Assembly: GCA_017480245.1 (NCBI GenBank)
Contig: JAFVBA010000022.1
Location: 35,865-99,864 of the forward strand
Reading direction: 5' to 3'
Length of the DNA: 64,000 nucleotides
DNA from: Bacteroidales bacterium
GTDB lineage: Bacteria; Bacteroidota; Bacteroidia; Bacteroidales; P3
Shown one piece after another: positions 7,146 through 18,032 of the stretch. The position numbers were made by a program, and so were the translations under genes. Every line of letters starts with the position of its first letter. The stretch's first letter is position 1. The notes beneath the pieces are model-generated. The model searched no databases. It worked only from the letters and a program-made list of their open reading frames with translations, and was not told the origin of the DNA.

Positions 7146-10086
7146 ATATAAAAATATTATTGGTTGGATAGTTTTTCTTCTATCTACGCTTTTGTATATC
7201 TTTACAATGTATCCGACAGTTACGTTTTGGGACAGTGGAGAATTTATTATGTCTTCGCATAATCTGTCAGTAGGTCATCAACCCGGTGCTCCGTTATACC
7301 AACTTATAGCATCATTATTATCTTCTCTGTCGTTCGGTAACGAAAAACTTATTGCTCCGATTGTAAATTCCCTTTCGGCAGTAGCATCGGGCTTAAGTAT
7401 AATGCTATTGTACCATCTATTTTTATACTTATTCAATAAATATTCTCCGAAACCGATAGGAAACACGGCAGCGGCGGTAATGTCTTCCTTAACTTTCGCT
7501 TTTACGGATTCTTTTTGGACGCAGGCAGCGGAAGCAGAGGTTTATTCTCTTTCTTTTCTATTCACAACTCTTTGTCTGCACATAATAATCCAATGGGAAG
7601 AAAAGCCTAAAGAAAAATATTTGGTGTTGTTGTCCTTAGTTTTGGGAATGTCCTACGGAGTTCATCCTCTAACACTTTTAATCATACCCGCAATAGTTTT
7701 TATTGTGTGGTTTCATTACCGAAAGATAACAATCAAAGGAATTATTTACTCAATCCTTATTTCGATTTGTGCGTTGTTTATATTTATGAACGCATTTGAT
7801 TGGATTGTACAACTGTTAGGTATCTCCGTTTGTGGAACACTTGGTGTTATATTAATATTGTGCGGCGGATTATTGTACTTATCTTACCGCAAACGACTTG
7901 CCCTGTTAAACAGTATAATATTCTGTTTTTTATTTTTCTTTATCGGTTGTTCTTCTTACGCAGTTATTGCAATAAGAAGCCATCAACCTTTGCCGATGAA
8001 CGAATACGCCGCCGATACTTCCGCAAGTATGCACGACTATATCACACGCCAATCTTATATTCATGCACCTTTGATTTACGGAGCGTATTATACGGCTCTG
8101 CCTGCGGAGGATTTCAAAATTAATAAGGACAAAATAGAACCTGTTTTCAACAAAGAATTTTATACGTTCTTTCCGCGTATGTGGAATTACACCTCTGCAT
8201 CCTACGAAGACGGATATACTTCTTGGGTAGGCAAACCTAAAAATACAGTATTGATAAACGGTGAAGAAAGAGAGAAACCTTCCTTTTGGCAAAACTTACA
8301 ATTTTTCATCAATTACCAATTCGGTTATATGTATTGGCGTTATTTAATGTGGAACTTCTCAGGAAGAACTAACGATATTCAAGGCTACGGAGATATAACG
8401 GGAGGACAATGGCAGACAGGGTGGTTTCATACCGATAAACTGCTCGGTGTGTATGAAGGAAAGACTTTTCAAAGCACGGAAAACAAAGCCAACAACCGTT
8501 ATTTTGCAATTCCGTTAATTCTTTGCTTAATCGGAGTTTTCTATCATATAATTAAGGACAGCAAACGCTTTCTTTTTGTCGGTACAATCTTTATTATGTA
8601 CAGCGTTGCGATAGTTGTCTATACCAATGTGGCAGCTTATGAACCAAGAGAGAGAGATTATGTTTTTTTACCTTCATTTATGGCGGTCAGTATATGGATT
8701 GGAATAGGGATGTTAGGTATTTCGCAAATAATTGCAAATATCATCAGAGTAAAACACCCGCGCTATATCCTGCCTGTATTTCTTATTGTGCCGATATGGA
8801 TGTTTATTCAAAACATTAATGACCACAGCCATCGCCATAACTACACTGCGAGAAATTTTGCAGTATCTATGCTGAATTCTTGCGATAAAGATGCAATACT
8901 TTTCGTTGATGGCGACAATGATACTTATTCACTTTGGTACGCACAGCACGTTGAGAAAATAAGAACGGATGTTCGAGTAATAAACCGCCAAATGCTTAAC
9001 AACGATTATTATATCAATCTGTTGAAATCCCCGATGTATGACAACAAACCGCTTAATATGGCATTTACTTACCAAGATTACAAAACTGGAGTGATGGATG
9101 AGGTTCAGTTGTTGCCTAATTTTGATACAATATCCCTTGCTAAAGCGGTGCAATTGGTAAAAGATGACAAAACTCCCGATATGAAATTGGGTAATCACGT
9201 AAAAAATCTTCATTATAATAAATTCCTTGCAGCCATTGACGGAAAAGATATTGTATTTACAATAAATGACGGAGTGATAAGCAAAAGCGATATGATTATT
9301 ATGGATATTATCGCTTCCAACAGCGAAAGACCCGTTTATTTTTCCTCATATTCCAATACCGATTTCTTATCTTTGGACGATTATCTGTCATTGGAAGGTT
9401 TTGCATACAGACTTACAAACAAGATTACTTCGCAAAATCCGTTTGACAACATCAATGCGGATAAGATGTACTCAAATATGATGCACGATTTTGAATTTTA
9501 TAATTTCAAAAACAATATTTATTTCAACGAAACCGAAAGAAACATTATCTCTTTGTATATAGAAAATGCAGGAATGTTGGCTTACAAACTTATTCAGTCG
9601 GAAGAATATGATAAAGCCCTTGCTTTGATTAACAAAATCACAAATGACATTCCTTACAGCATACATTCCTATCCTCTGACACTCGCAGATTTTGCCGCTA
9701 TGCAATACTTGCTCGGCAATAAACAGCAATCGCAGGATATGATGAAGAGAAGTCTTAAGAATTTTAGAACTTATATTGACAGATACAATATCGGAACTAT
9801 CCGTTTCCAAGCTCAGAACCGTTTGGAGGCTGCAAAACAAATTGCTTACTATCTTAATTTGTGTATTATGTGCGAAAATTGGGGTATTGAGGATTTGCGT
9901 ATTGATATTTCCGAAACATTTTTCTCTCTTATCCGTCCTTATCTTGAAATTTCCTACCGTCAAAAGAAGATTATGTTACTTGACGAGGATTGGTACGCAG
10001 AAGAAATTGACAAAATGGATGATTTGATTAACCAAATAAAAGATTTCGCTTCCCATTACGAAGAAGAAATCCCCGAATACGAATAA
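7120..10086 (+). CDS. DUF2723 family membrane protein (TMEM260-like, putative protein O-glycosyltransferase)
   Basis: A 988-residue protein. The N-terminal half carries many membrane helices; the first starts near residue 14. The DUF2723 signature MYPTVTFWDSGEFIMSSHNLSVGHQPGAPLYQL lies at about residues 30-62 with the acidic D-x-G-E typical of membrane glycosyltransferases. Further motifs are DSFWTQAAEAEVYSLS and NVAAYEPRERDYVF. The C-terminal 400 residues are soluble, with TPR-like helices near the end. The related vertebrate protein TMEM260 is an O-mannosyltransferase, and DUF2723 is placed among CAZy glycosyltransferases; the bacterial substrate is inferred, not known. The ATG at 7120 sits inside the heptad repeat and encodes MLHTKRYIL just before the first helix. 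It is followed at 17 bp by purM. Confidence 0.82.
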   Translation: MLHTKRYILYKNIIGWIVFLLSTLLYIFTMYPTVTFWDSGEFIMSSHNLSVGHQPGAPLYQLIASLLSSLSFGNEKLIAPIVNSLSAVASGLSIMLLYHLFLYLFNKYSPKPIGNTAAAVMSSLTFAFTDSFWTQAAEAEVYSLSFLFTTLCLHIIIQWEEKPKEKYLVLLSLVLGMSYGVHPLTLLIIPAIVFIVWFHYRKITIKGIIYSILISICALFIFMNAFDWIVQLLGISVCGTLGVILILCGGLLYLSYRKRLALLNSIIFCFLFFFIGCSSYAVIAIRSHQPLPMNEYAADTSASMHDYITRQSYIHAPLIYGAYYTALPAEDFKINKDKIEPVFNKEFYTFFPRMWNYTSASYEDGYTSWVGKPKNTVLINGEEREKPSFWQNLQFFINYQFGYMYWRYLMWNFSGRTNDIQGYGDITGGQWQTGWFHTDKLLGVYEGKTFQSTENKANNRYFAIPLILCLIGVFYHIIKDSKRFLFVGTIFIMYSVAIVVYTNVAAYEPRERDYVFLPSFMAVSIWIGIGMLGISQIIANIIRVKHPRYILPVFLIVPIWMFIQNINDHSHRHNYTARNFAVSMLNSCDKDAILFVDGDNDTYSLWYAQHVEKIRTDVRVINRQMLNNDYYINLLKSPMYDNKPLNMAFTYQDYKTGVMDEVQLLPNFDTISLAKAVQLVKDDKTPDMKLGNHVKNLHYNKFLAAIDGKDIVFTINDGVISKSDMIIMDIIASNSERPVYFSSYSNTDFLSLDDYLSLEGFAYRLTNKITSQNPFDNINADKMYSNMMHDFEFYNFKNNIYFNETERNIISLYIENAGMLAYKLIQSEEYDKALALINKITNDIPYSIHSYPLTLADFAAMQYLLGNKQQSQDMMKRSLKNFRTYIDRYNIGTIRFQAQNRLEAAKQIAYYLNLCIMCENWGIEDLRIDISETFFSLIRPYLEISYRQKKIMLLDEDWYAEEIDKMDDLINQIKDFASHYEEEIPEYE

Positions 10087-10103
10087 TAAAACAACAAAAT
10101 AAT

Positions 10104-11327
10104 ATGACACAGCAAAAATATAACTTAAGAGGAGTTTCTGCAAAGAAAGAAGATGTACATAATGCGATAAAAAACATTGACAAAGGGTTATTTCCTAATG
10201 CGTTTTGCAAAGTTATCCCCGACATATTAGGCGGCGATAAAGATTTTTGCAACATAATGCACGCAGACGGGGCAGGCACGAAAAGTTCTTTGGCTTATAT
10301 GTATTGGAAACTTACAGGCGATTTGTCAGTATGGAAAGGCATTGCGCAGGATGCAGTTGTTATGAATACCGATGACCTTTTGTGTGCAGGCGTTACTGAC
10401 AATATTCTTCTGTCTTCCACTATCGGAAGAAACAAAGGACTAATCCCCGGCGAAGTTATCAAAGCCGTTATAGAGGGAACTGAAGAATTTTTGCAGAAAA
10501 TGCGCGATATGGGAGTGGGTATTCACTCTACGGGCGGAGAAACCGCAGACGTGGGCGATTTGGTACGAACTATTATCGTGGATAGCACCGTTACGGCAAG
10601 AGCAGAAAGAAACGAGATTGTCAGTGCGGATATTCAAGACGGCGATGTGATTGTTGCTTTGGCATCTTTCGGTCAGGCTACATACGAAACGGAATATAAC
10701 GGCGGAATGGGCAGTAACGGACTGACGAGTGCAAGACATGACGTTTTTGAACACGCACTGAAAGAAATGTTCCCTGAAAGTTTTGACACCAATTTGCCTG
10801 ACGAAGTCGTATATTGCGGTAAAATGAAACTTTTGGACGAAATCGAAGTAAAAAATGAACAATTCGGTAACGTGTATTCAACACTAAATCCTGAACTTTC
10901 AACATTTACCACCACCGCAGGCAAACTTTTCTTATCGCCTACCAGAACTTATGCTCCTGTTATTGCAAAACTGCTTAAAGAGTACAGAAAAGAAGTTCAT
11001 GCGTTGATACATTGCACGGGCGGAAGTATGGGTAAAGTGCTTAACTTCTGTGATAATGTTCATATTATCAAAGATAACTTGTTCCCTTTGCCTCCTTTGT
11101 TTGATATGATAGAAAAACAATCCGCAACAGAGCGTCAGGAAATGTACCAAGTATTCAATATGGGACAGCGTATGGAGATTTACTGCACTAAGGAGGTTGC
11201 AAACGATATTATAGCGTTAAGCGAAAGTTTCAATATCGCTGCACGTATTAGCGGAAGGGTAGAAAAATCCGATAAAACCTTTGTTACCATCAAAGATGAC
11301 AAAGGAGAATACGAATATTTGAAATAA
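10104..11327 (+). CDS. purM: Phosphoribosylformylglycinamidine cyclo-ligase (AIR synthase), Bacteroidota form
   Basis: A 407-residue PurM-type enzyme, which makes aminoimidazole ribotide in purine synthesis using ATP. Visible features are the N-terminal IMHADGAGTKSSLAY (DGxGTK, about 53-61), the metal/ATP-site segments AQDAVVMNTDDLLCAG (about 89-104) and GVGIHSTGGETADVGDLV, and C-terminal HCTGGSMGKVLNF. It is longer than the roughly 345-residue enterobacterial enzyme, as usual in this phylum. It follows the DUF2723 gene at 17 bp and is ended by a strong hairpin at 11357-11413. Confidence 0.9.
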   Translation: MTQQKYNLRGVSAKKEDVHNAIKNIDKGLFPNAFCKVIPDILGGDKDFCNIMHADGAGTKSSLAYMYWKLTGDLSVWKGIAQDAVVMNTDDLLCAGVTDNILLSSTIGRNKGLIPGEVIKAVIEGTEEFLQKMRDMGVGIHSTGGETADVGDLVRTIIVDSTVTARAERNEIVSADIQDGDVIVALASFGQATYETEYNGGMGSNGLTSARHDVFEHALKEMFPESFDTNLPDEVVYCGKMKLLDEIEVKNEQFGNVYSTLNPELSTFTTTAGKLFLSPTRTYAPVIAKLLKEYRKEVHALIHCTGGSMGKVLNFCDNVHIIKDNLFPLPPLFDMIEKQSATERQEMYQVFNMGQRMEIYCTKEVANDIIALSESFNIAARISGRVEKSDKTFVTIKDDKGEYEYLK

Positions 11328-11356
11328 GAAATTAGAGGTATCACATCCTATAAAAA

Positions 11357-11413
11357 TAATCACGCAAAAGAATTGAGTAATCTCACATTTTATTCAATTC
11401 TTTTGCGTGATTA
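11357..11413. terminator. Long stem-loop after purM
   Basis: TAATCACGCAAAAGAATTGA at 11357 pairs with TCAATTCTTTTGCGTGATTA ending at 11413, giving a stem of more than 20 bp around a loop of about 10 bases. It probably terminates purM. Its outer bases TAATCACGCA recur in the hairpin at 45831-45868. Confidence 0.65.
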
Positions 11414-11529
11414 GTAAAATGTTATATGATAGTGTGTTACTAAGGTGAAATACAGTTGTGATAATTTAATAAAGTATATTTGATTTTCAATTGTTTAAGA
11501 AATTTAATAGTTAAATTGGTTTTAATTTA

Positions 11530-11561
11530 TTTGGTTGTGTTAAAAATAATTAATACCTTTG
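11530..11561 (+). promoter_or_regulatory. Promoter of the 2073-residue surface protein gene
   Basis: TTTG at 11530-11533 and TACCTTTG at 11554-11561 are separated by 20 bp, matching the Bacteroidota -33/-7 consensus. The predicted transcript has an AT-rich leader of about 45 nt before the ATG at 11616. Confidence 0.7.
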
Positions 11562-11615
11562 CCGCAAGTTTTGATAAAAAATTAAAATAAATGTATAATT
11601 AATACCAGTTTCACA

Positions 11616-14600
11616 ATGAAAAAACATTTTTTAAGCGTCTTATTGGCAGTCTTTTTAGCCATAAGTTTGAGCGCACAAGAGGAGGTAACCATAGGAAATG
11701 GTTCTACAACGTCTTATCAAGTACCGATAAATTTGGAATGGGAATATTCCGCATCCCAAATGTTGTATTTAGCTGATGAAATCGGCACTACGGGAAAGAT
11801 AGGTAAGATTTCTTATTGGTCTAATAAAACAGGAGGAAACAGAATTGTAAAAGTCTACATGGCTATGTCTGATATTACCTCCTTAAGTTCATCAACTGTT
11901 ATGGATGTTAGCAACATGACGTTGGTTTATTCAGGTACGATAAGTGTTATCGCTAATGATTGGACAGATATTGAACTAACAACTCCGTTTAATTATTCAG
12001 GTAATAACCTTGTTATAGACATCCAGGACATAACAGGAGATTGGGTTTCTAATACTCCTTACTGGAAAGTTGATGATAAGTCAGGTCGTGTTTTTAAAAA
12101 CTATGATGAGGATGGGGAAGTGTCAGCAAAGAATGGCTCTTCTTATGATTATCTTCCGCAAATCAAAATTACTTTTGCAGCAGAAGGAGATTGTCTTGCT
12201 GTAATGGGAAATGTATCTGTAACCAACTTATCTTCCAGTGGTGCAAAACTGTCTTGGACAGATGTAGAGGAAGGGGCTGCTTATCAATTGCAGTATAAAA
12301 AATCTAATCAGAATTGGGAAGATATTACTCAAACTATAGATGTAACTTCTAATTCTTATGAGTTTGAAGGAACATTGGATGATAATACGGAATACAATGT
12401 ACGTATCCGTCATAATTGTATTACAGAGCAGTCTTCTTGGAAAAATGTTTCTTTCAAAACTAATTGTGTGTCCATTGTTGTAAGTGATAATGACCCTTAC
12501 TCTGAAAGTTTTGATGATGCAAGTTCTCTTAATTGTTGGTCGCAAAATTCTTTAGGTAGTTGGACAATCAGCAGTGGCGCATTGCATCATGATGGCGGAA
12601 CTAATACGGAAGAGATTCTTTCTCCTGTATTTAACTTGACAGGTTTAACAACTCCTTATATTCAATTTGAACATAAACAACAACCTTACTGGGGATATAA
12701 TAGTGGAATTACTGTCTATTATCGTACTTCTTCAGATTCTCCTTGGATTCAGTTTGCTTCTTTCCAGGATACTCAAGCTGATTTCAAGAAAGATTCTTTA
12801 GGCTTACCTTATGCTTCATCTTCATATCAATTGAAGTTTGAATTTAACGCCAGTTACGGAAGTGTAAGTATTGATAACCTAATAATCTATAACCAGACAA
12901 ATGTTGCCGAGTGTTCCGCCCCAATAGCTGTAACTGTGTCAAATGTTACTACCACAACGGCGGATGTTTCTTGGTACCAAATGGGAAACGGGTCTGAATG
13001 GAAGATATATTACAAGAAAAGTTCCTCATCTTCTTGGGAAGATCTTATTCAATCTTTCGAAATGCCTACAACTATAGATGATTTAACTCCGTCCAGTTCT
13101 TATGATTTGTATGTTGCTCTTGTTTGTGACGGAGAAGAAGCAGCAAGTGATATAATTACTTTCAATACAGTTTGTTCTGCTTTAACTGCAAACGAACTTC
13201 CGATATCAAATGATTTTGAAACAGAAGAGGTAGTCCCTCATTGTTGGACATTAGTGAATGGAGAGGCTGATATCTTTAGTTATGATCCAAATACAGGAAA
13301 GCAACATTTGTTTGTATTAACTTCTTCGGGTAATGATTTCATATTGTCTTTACCTGGTTATTCTGAAGATATATCTCAATTGCAACTTTCTTTCTTTGGA
13401 AAGGCATTCCTTGCCTACTCAGAGACCGTTAATGTTACAATACAGATAGGAGTTTCAACTGACTTGACAGATACAACCAATTTTGCGGAAATTGTTTCTT
13501 GGCAGGGTTCTCAAATTTCAGCTGAAGAATATACAGAATTTACAGCTTCTTTTGCAAATGTATTTACTTTGAATCCTACATTGGAACAATACGCTGCAGT
13601 ATATTATCCTGTTATACGTATTGTTAATGGTACGGGAGATTATTTTTGTATTGATGATATTACTTTGGAAGAAATTCCGACGTGTCCTAAAGCAACGGAT
13701 TTAGCCGTAATGGAAGTTGAAGGAGATAAGATTACTGTTACTTGGAGTCAAAGTGATGAGGAAGATGTAGCTTCTTATAATGTTTATTACCGTTTGCAAG
13801 GTACTGCTGCATGGAGCGCTCCTCAGACTGTAACGCAGAAGACTGCAACTATTGAAAATCTTACACCTTCTACAACATATGAAATATATGTACAAACCGT
13901 TTGTGATGAAGAAAGTAATGATTCATCCAATATTCTAACGGCTAAAACTGCTTGTTCAGCTTTTGATGTTCCATGGAGTACTTCTTTTGAAACAGATGAT
14001 GCTTATGAACTTCCTAATTGTTGGACTTTATTGAATGGCTATACTAATTCTTACGGGGATGTTTATCCGTACATATTCCAATCTTCTTACAGTTCGTATG
14101 CAGGAGAAAAATGTTTGTATTTATACGCTTTTTATTCTCCTAATATATTGGCTTTACCGTTATTTACTACGGATGTAAAGAGTCTTCAATTGACATTCCA
14201 ATCAAGACCTACTAATATTAAATCTGCAGGAAGTATATCTGTATGTGTTACAAACAATATTTCCGATACAAACAATTTAGAATATGTTTGGACAAAGAAT
14301 TGTTCTGAGTATGCAAGTGCGGTATATACGAAAGAGGTTATTAATTTTAATAATATAACCACTACCGGCGACAATATTTATATTGTTATTGTTCATCAAA
14401 ACGGTTCTTATTGGTATATAGATGACGTTAAAGTTGATGTTCTTCCGGATTGTGATGCTGCAACTAATATTACTATGAGTGATATTAGTCCTACTTCTGC
14501 CGTAATCACTTGGAAACAGGAGGATGAAGGCATTACTGCTTGGAAAGTTTGCTACAAGAGTTCTACTCAGACGTCTTGGACAAATGTAGATGTAACTTGT

Positions 14601-17600
14601 TCTACTGTAAATACGGAGTGTGATGATTCTTTACATACCACTTCTTATATTCTTGAGAATTTAACTCCTGATGTTACCTATGATATATATGTAGCAAGTA
14701 TGTGCGGAGAGAATAATCCTTCTTCGGATATTATTTCTTTTAAGACTTTATGCAACACGGTAGTTGTAACGGACGAAAGCGAATACACGGAACCGTTTGC
14801 TTCAGAGTCAGCATTAAGTTGTTGGCAATTATCTTCGACAAGTTCTTACAGCAAACTTGAATATTATAACGGAACATTGGATATACCGGATTATTCTTCG
14901 GCAAAGGCTTCTGCAATTACTCCTTTGTTTGACATATCTGCCGTAACTACTCCTTATTTGAAGTACAAATATAAACTACCTGTAAGGAACAACGGAAGTA
15001 ATCAATATGTAGATAAATTTACAGTTTATTACCGCACTTCAGTAAGCGAATCCTGGAAAGAACTTAAGGATTATACAGAACAACAAAATGTGTTAGTTCA
15101 AGATTCTGTGGCATTACCTGAAGCATCTCAGACTTATCAACTTCGTTTCTATTTTGAAGGAAAGAACGGTGGAGGATTAACTATTGATGATGTTTCTGTT
15201 TATAATGAATTGAATCCTCCTTCTTGTGTTGCGGCAATGCAAATAGCAGTTACGGAGATAGAAAAGAATAGTGCTACTATTACTTGGATGCAACCAGACA
15301 ACAGTTCTTCTTGGAATGTATATTATAAGAAAGTTACCGATACAGATTATGAATATACTTCAGTTACTGAGACAAGTTTTACAATTACAGAATTGGAATC
15401 CAATACCTATTATAATGTTTATATAGAAACAGATTGCGGTGTAGAAGATAATCCTGTTTCGGATGTGATTAGCTTCAAAACAGACTGCGATGCTATTACA
15501 GTTACTGAAGAAAATCCATACATAGAGGGCTTTGAATCCTATACAGCAGATTCTTTGTCTTCTCCTGATTGCTGGGCAAAAGTTCGGGAAGGCAAATCGT
15601 CAATGAGAATACAAGTAAATACGACTACAAACAAAATATCGGGTTCAAAAGTATTGACTTTAAGAGCAGGAAAAGCCAATAAAGTTGCTATTATTGCATT
15701 ACCTGAATTTACAAATGACCTTAATACTTTGGCTGTATCATTCTATTTACGTTCTTCAAGTGCAAACAATGCAGGAACTTTAAGTTTCGGTTATATAACA
15801 GACCTATCTGACACTTCAACATTTGTTGCTTTGAAATCATTTCCGAAAACTCAAAATACTTGGTTGTTGGAAAATCTTTATATGGACGATTTTGCTGCAG
15901 TTTTGGACGGAGTAAATGATGCTTATTTTGCATTCCGTCATGACAATTCAGAATATGCAGGTTCTTCATACGAACAATTCTTTATTGATTCCGTTGCTGT
16001 TAGTTTAATTCCTGCATGTAAAGAAATAACTGGCGTAACTGTAAGTGATATTGACGCAAACTCTGCAAAGATTACTTGGAACGGAAGCGCTCAATCTTAT
16101 AAGGTAAAAGTTTCTAACGGAAACACTGTAGCTTATGAGAATGATACTTGTTCTGTTACTGAAATAGAAGTAAATACTTTAATCCCGGCTACATCTTATA
16201 CGGTAAGTGTTCAAGGTGTTTGCTCAGATACGACAACATCTGTGGTATCAAAGACATTCGTTACTTCTTGCGTTGCATTGACTGAAGCAGATTTACCTAA
16301 GACTTGGGATTTCGAAACAGACAATACTGCAGGAACTGCATCTTATCCTCTTCCTACTTGTTGGAAACGAACCAACGGTACTTATCCTTATATATATAAT
16401 TATAGTACTTATGCCAACAACGGCACACGTTCATTGTATTTCTACTATGGTAGTTCTTCTTATACCGGAGTTATGACTGCTTTAGATGATGAAATAGATA
16501 TGACTAAGGTTAAATTGTCGTTGTATGCAAGGGCAAGCAATGTTGCAGATTACTATACTACAACATTGGAAGTCGGAGTTATGACAGACCCTACCGATAC
16601 TAATTCATTCGAACAGATTGCTTCAACAGGTAATCTTTCCAACAGCTATGAGTTGTATGAATTTTCTTTTGAAGATTATCAAGGCTCAGGTCATTATATT
16701 GCATTCAGAACTCAAGATAATGATTGGTATGTTTGTGTTGATGACGTAACATTAAGTTTGGATAATCCTATAATCTGTGATGCGCCTACGGATTTGGCGG
16801 TTACAGATTCTACCGAGACTTCTATAACTGTTACTTGGAACGGTACAGCTGCTAAATATAATGTTCAGCGTGATGAAGAAGCTGCAGTAGAGGTAACAAC
16901 CAATACATATACATTCACTGGTTTGACAGCAGGTACTTCTTACAGTATAAAAGTTCAGGCAGTTTGCGATAATAATGTAACATCCGAATGGACAGAATCA
17001 TTATCTGCCCAGACGATTAAACTTTGCAACAAACCAACATCAATAAGTACGAATGCCGTAACATCAACAACGATAACAATATCTTGGAACGGTGAGGCTG
17101 CTACTTATGATGTTCAGTTGAACAGCGAAGAAATTCAAAACATAACAGCAACTACATATACGTTTGATAACTTAACACCTAATACTGTATATTCTATCAA
17201 ATTGCGTTCAAATTGCGGCAATAATATCTCAGATTGGGTTCCTTTGTCTATAAAAACTGCAGAACAACAGGCTGAACCTGACGAACCTATAGTAACAACA
17301 GGCAATGCAACCACAACAACCACAACAGCTGTATTGAATGCAACAGTAGTGAAAGGTAAATCTGCGATAGTTGCTTCAGGATTCAAATACAGAAAAGCAA
17401 ATGAAGATTCTTGGACAAATGAAGTTGAAGCAGAAGTACAGGCTTCTGGATTGATGTCTGAGGAGATTACAGGATTGGAAGAAGAAACGGAATATGAATT
17501 TATGGCTTTTGTTAAGACAGAAGACGGAAAAGATTATACCGGATTAGTTTCCAAATTCAAAACTCAACCATCTTCATTAAGCGATGCAGAAAATATCTTT

Positions 17601-17837
17601 ACCATAGTTACATATCCTAACCCTACAACAACAAACGCAACGTTGAGAGTTAAAGGTTTGACAACGGATGTTAATGTTATAGTAACAGATATTAACGGTA
17701 GAGTGATTTCTGAGGAAGTTTTGAAAGCAGGTGTTGAGACTATGGAAATCAAGGCAGAGAACTTAGCAAGCGGAGTTTATTATATTAGAATAATAAATGG
17801 CGAGATAAACAGAACTCAGCAATTGATTAAGAAATAA
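11616..17837 (+). CDS. Giant T9SS surface protein with alternating FN3 and choice-of-anchor J-like modules
   Basis: A 2073-residue protein with signal peptide MKKHFLSVLLAVFLAISLSAQ. It has at least six modules of about 230-275 residues. Each combines a fibronectin type III segment (for example SWTDVEEGAAYQLQYKKS, TPSTTYEIYVQTVC) with a MAM/choice-of-anchor J-like beta-sandwich starting at xxFExxx...CW (near nucleotides 12500, 13200, 13970, 14790, 15520, 16300). Two to three extra FN3 domains precede the C-terminal type A sorting domain (TYPNPTTTNATLRV ... NGRVISEEVL ... ASGVYYIRIINGE). It should be exported by type IX secretion and anchored at the surface, probably for adhesion or glycan binding; this role is inferred. 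It is single-gene, with its own promoter and terminator. Confidence 0.85.
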   Translation: MKKHFLSVLLAVFLAISLSAQEEVTIGNGSTTSYQVPINLEWEYSASQMLYLADEIGTTGKIGKISYWSNKTGGNRIVKVYMAMSDITSLSSSTVMDVSNMTLVYSGTISVIANDWTDIELTTPFNYSGNNLVIDIQDITGDWVSNTPYWKVDDKSGRVFKNYDEDGEVSAKNGSSYDYLPQIKITFAAEGDCLAVMGNVSVTNLSSSGAKLSWTDVEEGAAYQLQYKKSNQNWEDITQTIDVTSNSYEFEGTLDDNTEYNVRIRHNCITEQSSWKNVSFKTNCVSIVVSDNDPYSESFDDASSLNCWSQNSLGSWTISSGALHHDGGTNTEEILSPVFNLTGLTTPYIQFEHKQQPYWGYNSGITVYYRTSSDSPWIQFASFQDTQADFKKDSLGLPYASSSYQLKFEFNASYGSVSIDNLIIYNQTNVAECSAPIAVTVSNVTTTTADVSWYQMGNGSEWKIYYKKSSSSSWEDLIQSFEMPTTIDDLTPSSSYDLYVALVCDGEEAASDIITFNTVCSALTANELPISNDFETEEVVPHCWTLVNGEADIFSYDPNTGKQHLFVLTSSGNDFILSLPGYSEDISQLQLSFFGKAFLAYSETVNVTIQIGVSTDLTDTTNFAEIVSWQGSQISAEEYTEFTASFANVFTLNPTLEQYAAVYYPVIRIVNGTGDYFCIDDITLEEIPTCPKATDLAVMEVEGDKITVTWSQSDEEDVASYNVYYRLQGTAAWSAPQTVTQKTATIENLTPSTTYEIYVQTVCDEESNDSSNILTAKTACSAFDVPWSTSFETDDAYELPNCWTLLNGYTNSYGDVYPYIFQSSYSSYAGEKCLYLYAFYSPNILALPLFTTDVKSLQLTFQSRPTNIKSAGSISVCVTNNISDTNNLEYVWTKNCSEYASAVYTKEVINFNNITTTGDNIYIVIVHQNGSYWYIDDVKVDVLPDCDAATNITMSDISPTSAVITWKQEDEGITAWKVCYKSSTQTSWTNVDVTCSTVNTECDDSLHTTSYILENLTPDVTYDIYVASMCGENNPSSDIISFKTLCNTVVVTDESEYTEPFASESALSCWQLSSTSSYSKLEYYNGTLDIPDYSSAKASAITPLFDISAVTTPYLKYKYKLPVRNNGSNQYVDKFTVYYRTSVSESWKELKDYTEQQNVLVQDSVALPEASQTYQLRFYFEGKNGGGLTIDDVSVYNELNPPSCVAAMQIAVTEIEKNSATITWMQPDNSSSWNVYYKKVTDTDYEYTSVTETSFTITELESNTYYNVYIETDCGVEDNPVSDVISFKTDCDAITVTEENPYIEGFESYTADSLSSPDCWAKVREGKSSMRIQVNTTTNKISGSKVLTLRAGKANKVAIIALPEFTNDLNTLAVSFYLRSSSANNAGTLSFGYITDLSDTSTFVALKSFPKTQNTWLLENLYMDDFAAVLDGVNDAYFAFRHDNSEYAGSSYEQFFIDSVAVSLIPACKEITGVTVSDIDANSAKITWNGSAQSYKVKVSNGNTVAYENDTCSVTEIEVNTLIPATSYTVSVQGVCSDTTTSVVSKTFVTSCVALTEADLPKTWDFETDNTAGTASYPLPTCWKRTNGTYPYIYNYSTYANNGTRSLYFYYGSSSYTGVMTALDDEIDMTKVKLSLYARASNVADYYTTTLEVGVMTDPTDTNSFEQIASTGNLSNSYELYEFSFEDYQGSGHYIAFRTQDNDWYVCVDDVTLSLDNPIICDAPTDLAVTDSTETSITVTWNGTAAKYNVQRDEEAAVEVTTNTYTFTGLTAGTSYSIKVQAVCDNNVTSEWTESLSAQTIKLCNKPTSISTNAVTSTTITISWNGEAATYDVQLNSEEIQNITATTYTFDNLTPNTVYSIKLRSNCGNNISDWVPLSIKTAEQQAEPDEPIVTTGNATTTTTTAVLNATVVKGKSAIVASGFKYRKANEDSWTNEVEAEVQASGLMSEEITGLEEETEYEFMAFVKTEDGKDYTGLVSKFKTQPSSLSDAENIFTIVTYPNPTTTNATLRVKGLTTDVNVIVTDINGRVISEEVLKAGVETMEIKAENLASGVYYIRIINGEINRTQQLIKK

Positions 17838-17860
17838 TAAGTATTAATTTAATTGCACTG

Positions 17861-17894
17861 AAGAGCGGTCTTTTCAAAAAGGCTGCTCTTTTTC
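17861..17894 (+). terminator. Rho-independent terminator of the giant surface protein gene
   Basis: AAGAGCGGTCTTTT and AAAAAGGCTGCTCTT pair with G:U tolerance, and a T-rich run follows, 23 bp after the stop. Confidence 0.7.
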
Positions 17895-18032
17895 TTTACT
17901 TCACTTATCATTATCAAAATCTTTTATTTCCTTTTGAAAAACAGCAGGCTTTTTCTAACAAGTCAGCAAAATCTCAACATAAAGTCTGCTATTTTTTTAG
18001 AAGATTGCCTGTGTGGCTCTCACCACTTTAAT

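Noticed and set aside
11928-15969. Minus-strand frames within the giant surface-protein gene
   Set aside because: They overlap a continuous, well-supported 2073-codon gene and encode low-complexity sequence without any motif.
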